DNA of 5,968 nt from Acidobacteriota bacterium (GTDB lineage: Bacteria; Acidobacteriota; Thermoanaerobaculia; Multivoradales; JAHEKO01), in NCBI GenBank assembly GCA_029863825.1, contig JAOTUP010000147.1, positions 1 to 5,968 on the forward strand, written 5' to 3'. Below are positions 4,630 to 5,968 of this stretch, piece after piece (position 1 is the stretch's first letter; every line of letters begins with the position of its first letter). The position numbers and the translations under genes are program-made. The notes below the pieces were generated by a model, which worked only from the letters and a program-made list of their open reading frames with translations, was not told where the DNA came from and did no database searches.

Positions 4630-5968
4630 TTGGCCCGTACACGAGATCGCATCCGTCCCGCCGTTCTCATCGTCCGCGATGGGTGGGGGCGCAATCCCCA
4701 TCCCGAGCACGACGAGTTCAACGCCATCCATCTCGCCTCGACTCCACGCTGCGACGCGCTGCTCGCGACCTATCCGTGGACCCTCATCAAGACCAGTGGC
4801 GAGGATGTGGGCCTCCCCGAGGGCACCATGGGCAACAGTGAGGTCGGCCACCAGAACCTCGGTGCCGGCCGCATCGTCGATCAGGAGTCGGTGCGCATCA
4901 CCAAGGCCATTCGAGAAGGAGAGTTCTTCACCAACCAGGTTCTGGTGGGCGCCATCGACGGTGCGAGAGATCGAGGGCGAGCCGTACACTGCCTGTGTAT
5001 CGCTTCAGATGCCGGCGTACACGGATTGCTCGATCATCTCTATGCCTGTCTCGAGCTTTGCCGTCGACAGGAAACGAGCGAGGTGTACGTGCACCTCTTC
5101 ACCGACGGGCGCGATACCGGGCCCTTCACCGGCCTGGAGTACGTCCGCCGCGTCGAAGCGCAATGCGCCGAGATCGGCGTCGGTCGGGTCGCCACGCTGT
5201 GCGGCCGCTACTGGGCAATGGACCGCGACAATCGCTGGGAGCGCGTGCGACGAGCCTACGACTGCTTGACCGGCCGTGGCGAAGACGCGCACACCTTCGC
5301 CTCGGTGACCGAGGCCATCCAGGCCTACTACGACCTGCCGACGAACGCGAGCCAGCAGGGCGACGAGTTCGTGACGCCGAGAACGATCGGAAAGTCATGG
5401 CGGGAGTCACGGATCACCGACGGCGATACGGTGATCTTCGTCAACTACCGCGGCGACCGGCCGCGGGAGCTCACTCAGGCCTTCGTCTACGACGACTTCC
5501 ACGGTCATGTGGCGCCCTCACCCGACTCCGGCGAGCGCGGCTTCGACCGCGGTCCGAAGCTCCATCTCACCTACGTCACGATGACGGCCTACCAGGAGGA
5601 ACTCACCAGGTACGTCGAGGTCGCTTACCCGAAACCGCCGAAGATGCTGGATATCGGTGGGGAGTACCTCGCGTCTCGCGGCCTGACGCAGTTTCGCTGT
5701 GCCGAGACCGAGAAATTCCCTCACGTCACTTTCTTCTTCAACGATTACCGGGACGAGCCCTTTCCCGGTGAGAGTCGCGTGATGCCCCAGTCGCCAAGGG
5801 TTGCGACCTACGACCTCGCCCCCGAGATGAGTGCCCGCAACGTATGTGATGCGGTGCTCGAGCGTGTGCGCACCGAGGATGGCGACGACTTCATCCTGGT
5901 CAACTTCGCCAACACCGACATGGTCGGCCACACGGGGAAGCTGGATGCGGCAATTCAGGCCGCAGAAA
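4630..5968 (+). CDS. gpmI: 2,3-bisphosphoglycerate-independent phosphoglycerate mutase, partial at the right edge
   Basis: This glycolytic/gluconeogenic enzyme interconverts 3- and 2-phosphoglycerate in the cytoplasm, using two Mn2+ ions and a phosphoserine intermediate. The 446 visible residues, out of the usual 510-550, hold nearly all landmarks: metal-binding Asp17 in IVRDGWG; nucleophile Ser70 in MGNSEVGHQNLGAGRIV; substrate-site His131 in DAGVHG; Arg161-Asp162 in DGRDT; Arg193 and Arg199 in GRYWAMDRDNRW; Arg274 and Arg277 in NYRGDR; Lys362 in ETEKFPHVTFFFN; and metal ligands Asp430 and His434 in NTDMVGHTG. The remaining Asp-His pair and last His lie beyond the edge. Roles are assigned by matching to the well-studied bacterial enzymes, and the spacing between the arginines agrees. 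Translation starts at TTG. Variants such as IVRDGWG in place of ILDGWG, and FFFNDY in place of FFFNGG, set it apart from the enterobacterial type. It is divergently transcribed from the cytochrome gene and has no obvious link to it. Confidence 0.96.
   Translation, partial: MARTRDRIRPAVLIVRDGWGRNPHPEHDEFNAIHLASTPRCDALLATYPWTLIKTSGEDVGLPEGTMGNSEVGHQNLGAGRIVDQESVRITKAIREGEFFTNQVLVGAIDGARDRGRAVHCLCIASDAGVHGLLDHLYACLELCRRQETSEVYVHLFTDGRDTGPFTGLEYVRRVEAQCAEIGVGRVATLCGRYWAMDRDNRWERVRRAYDCLTGRGEDAHTFASVTEAIQAYYDLPTNASQQGDEFVTPRTIGKSWRESRITDGDTVIFVNYRGDRPRELTQAFVYDDFHGHVAPSPDSGERGFDRGPKLHLTYVTMTAYQEELTRYVEVAYPKPPKMLDIGGEYLASRGLTQFRCAETEKFPHVTFFFNDYRDEPFPGESRVMPQSPRVATYDLAPEMSARNVCDAVLERVRTEDGDDFILVNFANTDMVGHTGKLDAAIQAAE

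Noticed and set aside
4320..4727. N-terminal extension of the cytochrome frame to an ATG at 4727
   Set aside because: The added 136 residues are Arg/Pro/Ser-rich, overlap gpmI antisense, and would bury an internal signal peptide. The ATG at 4319 has an AAGGAGG site and starts exactly at the signal peptide.
4363..4989. Open frame of 208 codons on the minus strand antisense to gpmI
   Set aside because: Although parts look protein-like, it mirrors conserved gpmI codons and has no domain signature. It would also overlap the cytochrome promoter region.
4397..5269. Open frame of 290 codons on the plus strand overlapping gpmI
   Set aside because: It is out of frame with gpmI, whose catalytic motifs are all in the other frame, and its product is a low-complexity Arg/Ser/Pro-rich string.
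5518..5931. Open frame of 137 codons on the minus strand near the right edge
   Set aside because: It is antisense to the conserved C-terminal half of gpmI and carries no independent evidence.
1..5968. CRISPR arrays, tRNA or rRNA genes, insertion sequences, attachment sites
   Set aside because: No regularly spaced repeats, no cloverleaf-like segments, no transposase or integrase frames and no terminal inverted repeats were seen.

Overview
The window is high-GC bacterial DNA (roughly 60% G+C or a little more, by eye) from a Gram-negative organism. It encodes an outer-membrane TolC-type channel, a lipoprotein periplasmic adaptor and a periplasmic c-type cytochrome. The phosphoglycerate mutase has sequence signatures (IVRDGWG, FFFNDY) that I associate with non-proteobacterial lineages such as Planctomycetota or Acidobacteriota. 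The phylum is an inference and cannot be fixed from this window.

Layout. Three genes lie on the minus strand and one on the plus strand. Read in the minus direction they are: a small secreted single-heme cytochrome c-like protein (4319 to 3714); a 799-residue protein that joins an ABC-type periplasmic substrate-binding-like domain to a TolC-family outer-membrane efflux channel (3588 to 1189); and a periplasmic adaptor of the RND/HlyD membrane-fusion type (from 1106, running off the left edge a few residues before its expected end). Diverging from these on the plus strand is gpmI, the 2,3-bisphosphoglycerate-independent phosphoglycerate mutase. It starts at a TTG at 4630 and is cut off by the right edge with about 446 residues visible.

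Regulation. The 310-base divergent intergenic region (4320-4629) holds an excellent Shine-Dalgarno for the cytochrome, a TATGAT -10-like box for gpmI, an imperfect 16-bp palindrome (4448-4463) placed as an activator site would be for a candidate cytochrome promoter, and an interrupted inverted repeat (4367-4398) in the presumed cytochrome leader. A GC-rich inverted repeat (3666-3687) and a weak extended -10 candidate lie between the cytochrome and the TolC fusion.

How the genes work together. The TolC fusion and the adaptor look like one operon for a tripartite efflux system. The inner-membrane pump, most likely an RND permease, is expected just beyond the left edge but is not seen. The unusual part is the substrate-binding-like domain on the mature N-terminus of the channel, which may let the periplasmic part of the channel capture or sense a ligand. 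The cytochrome and gpmI have no evident functional link to the efflux genes.
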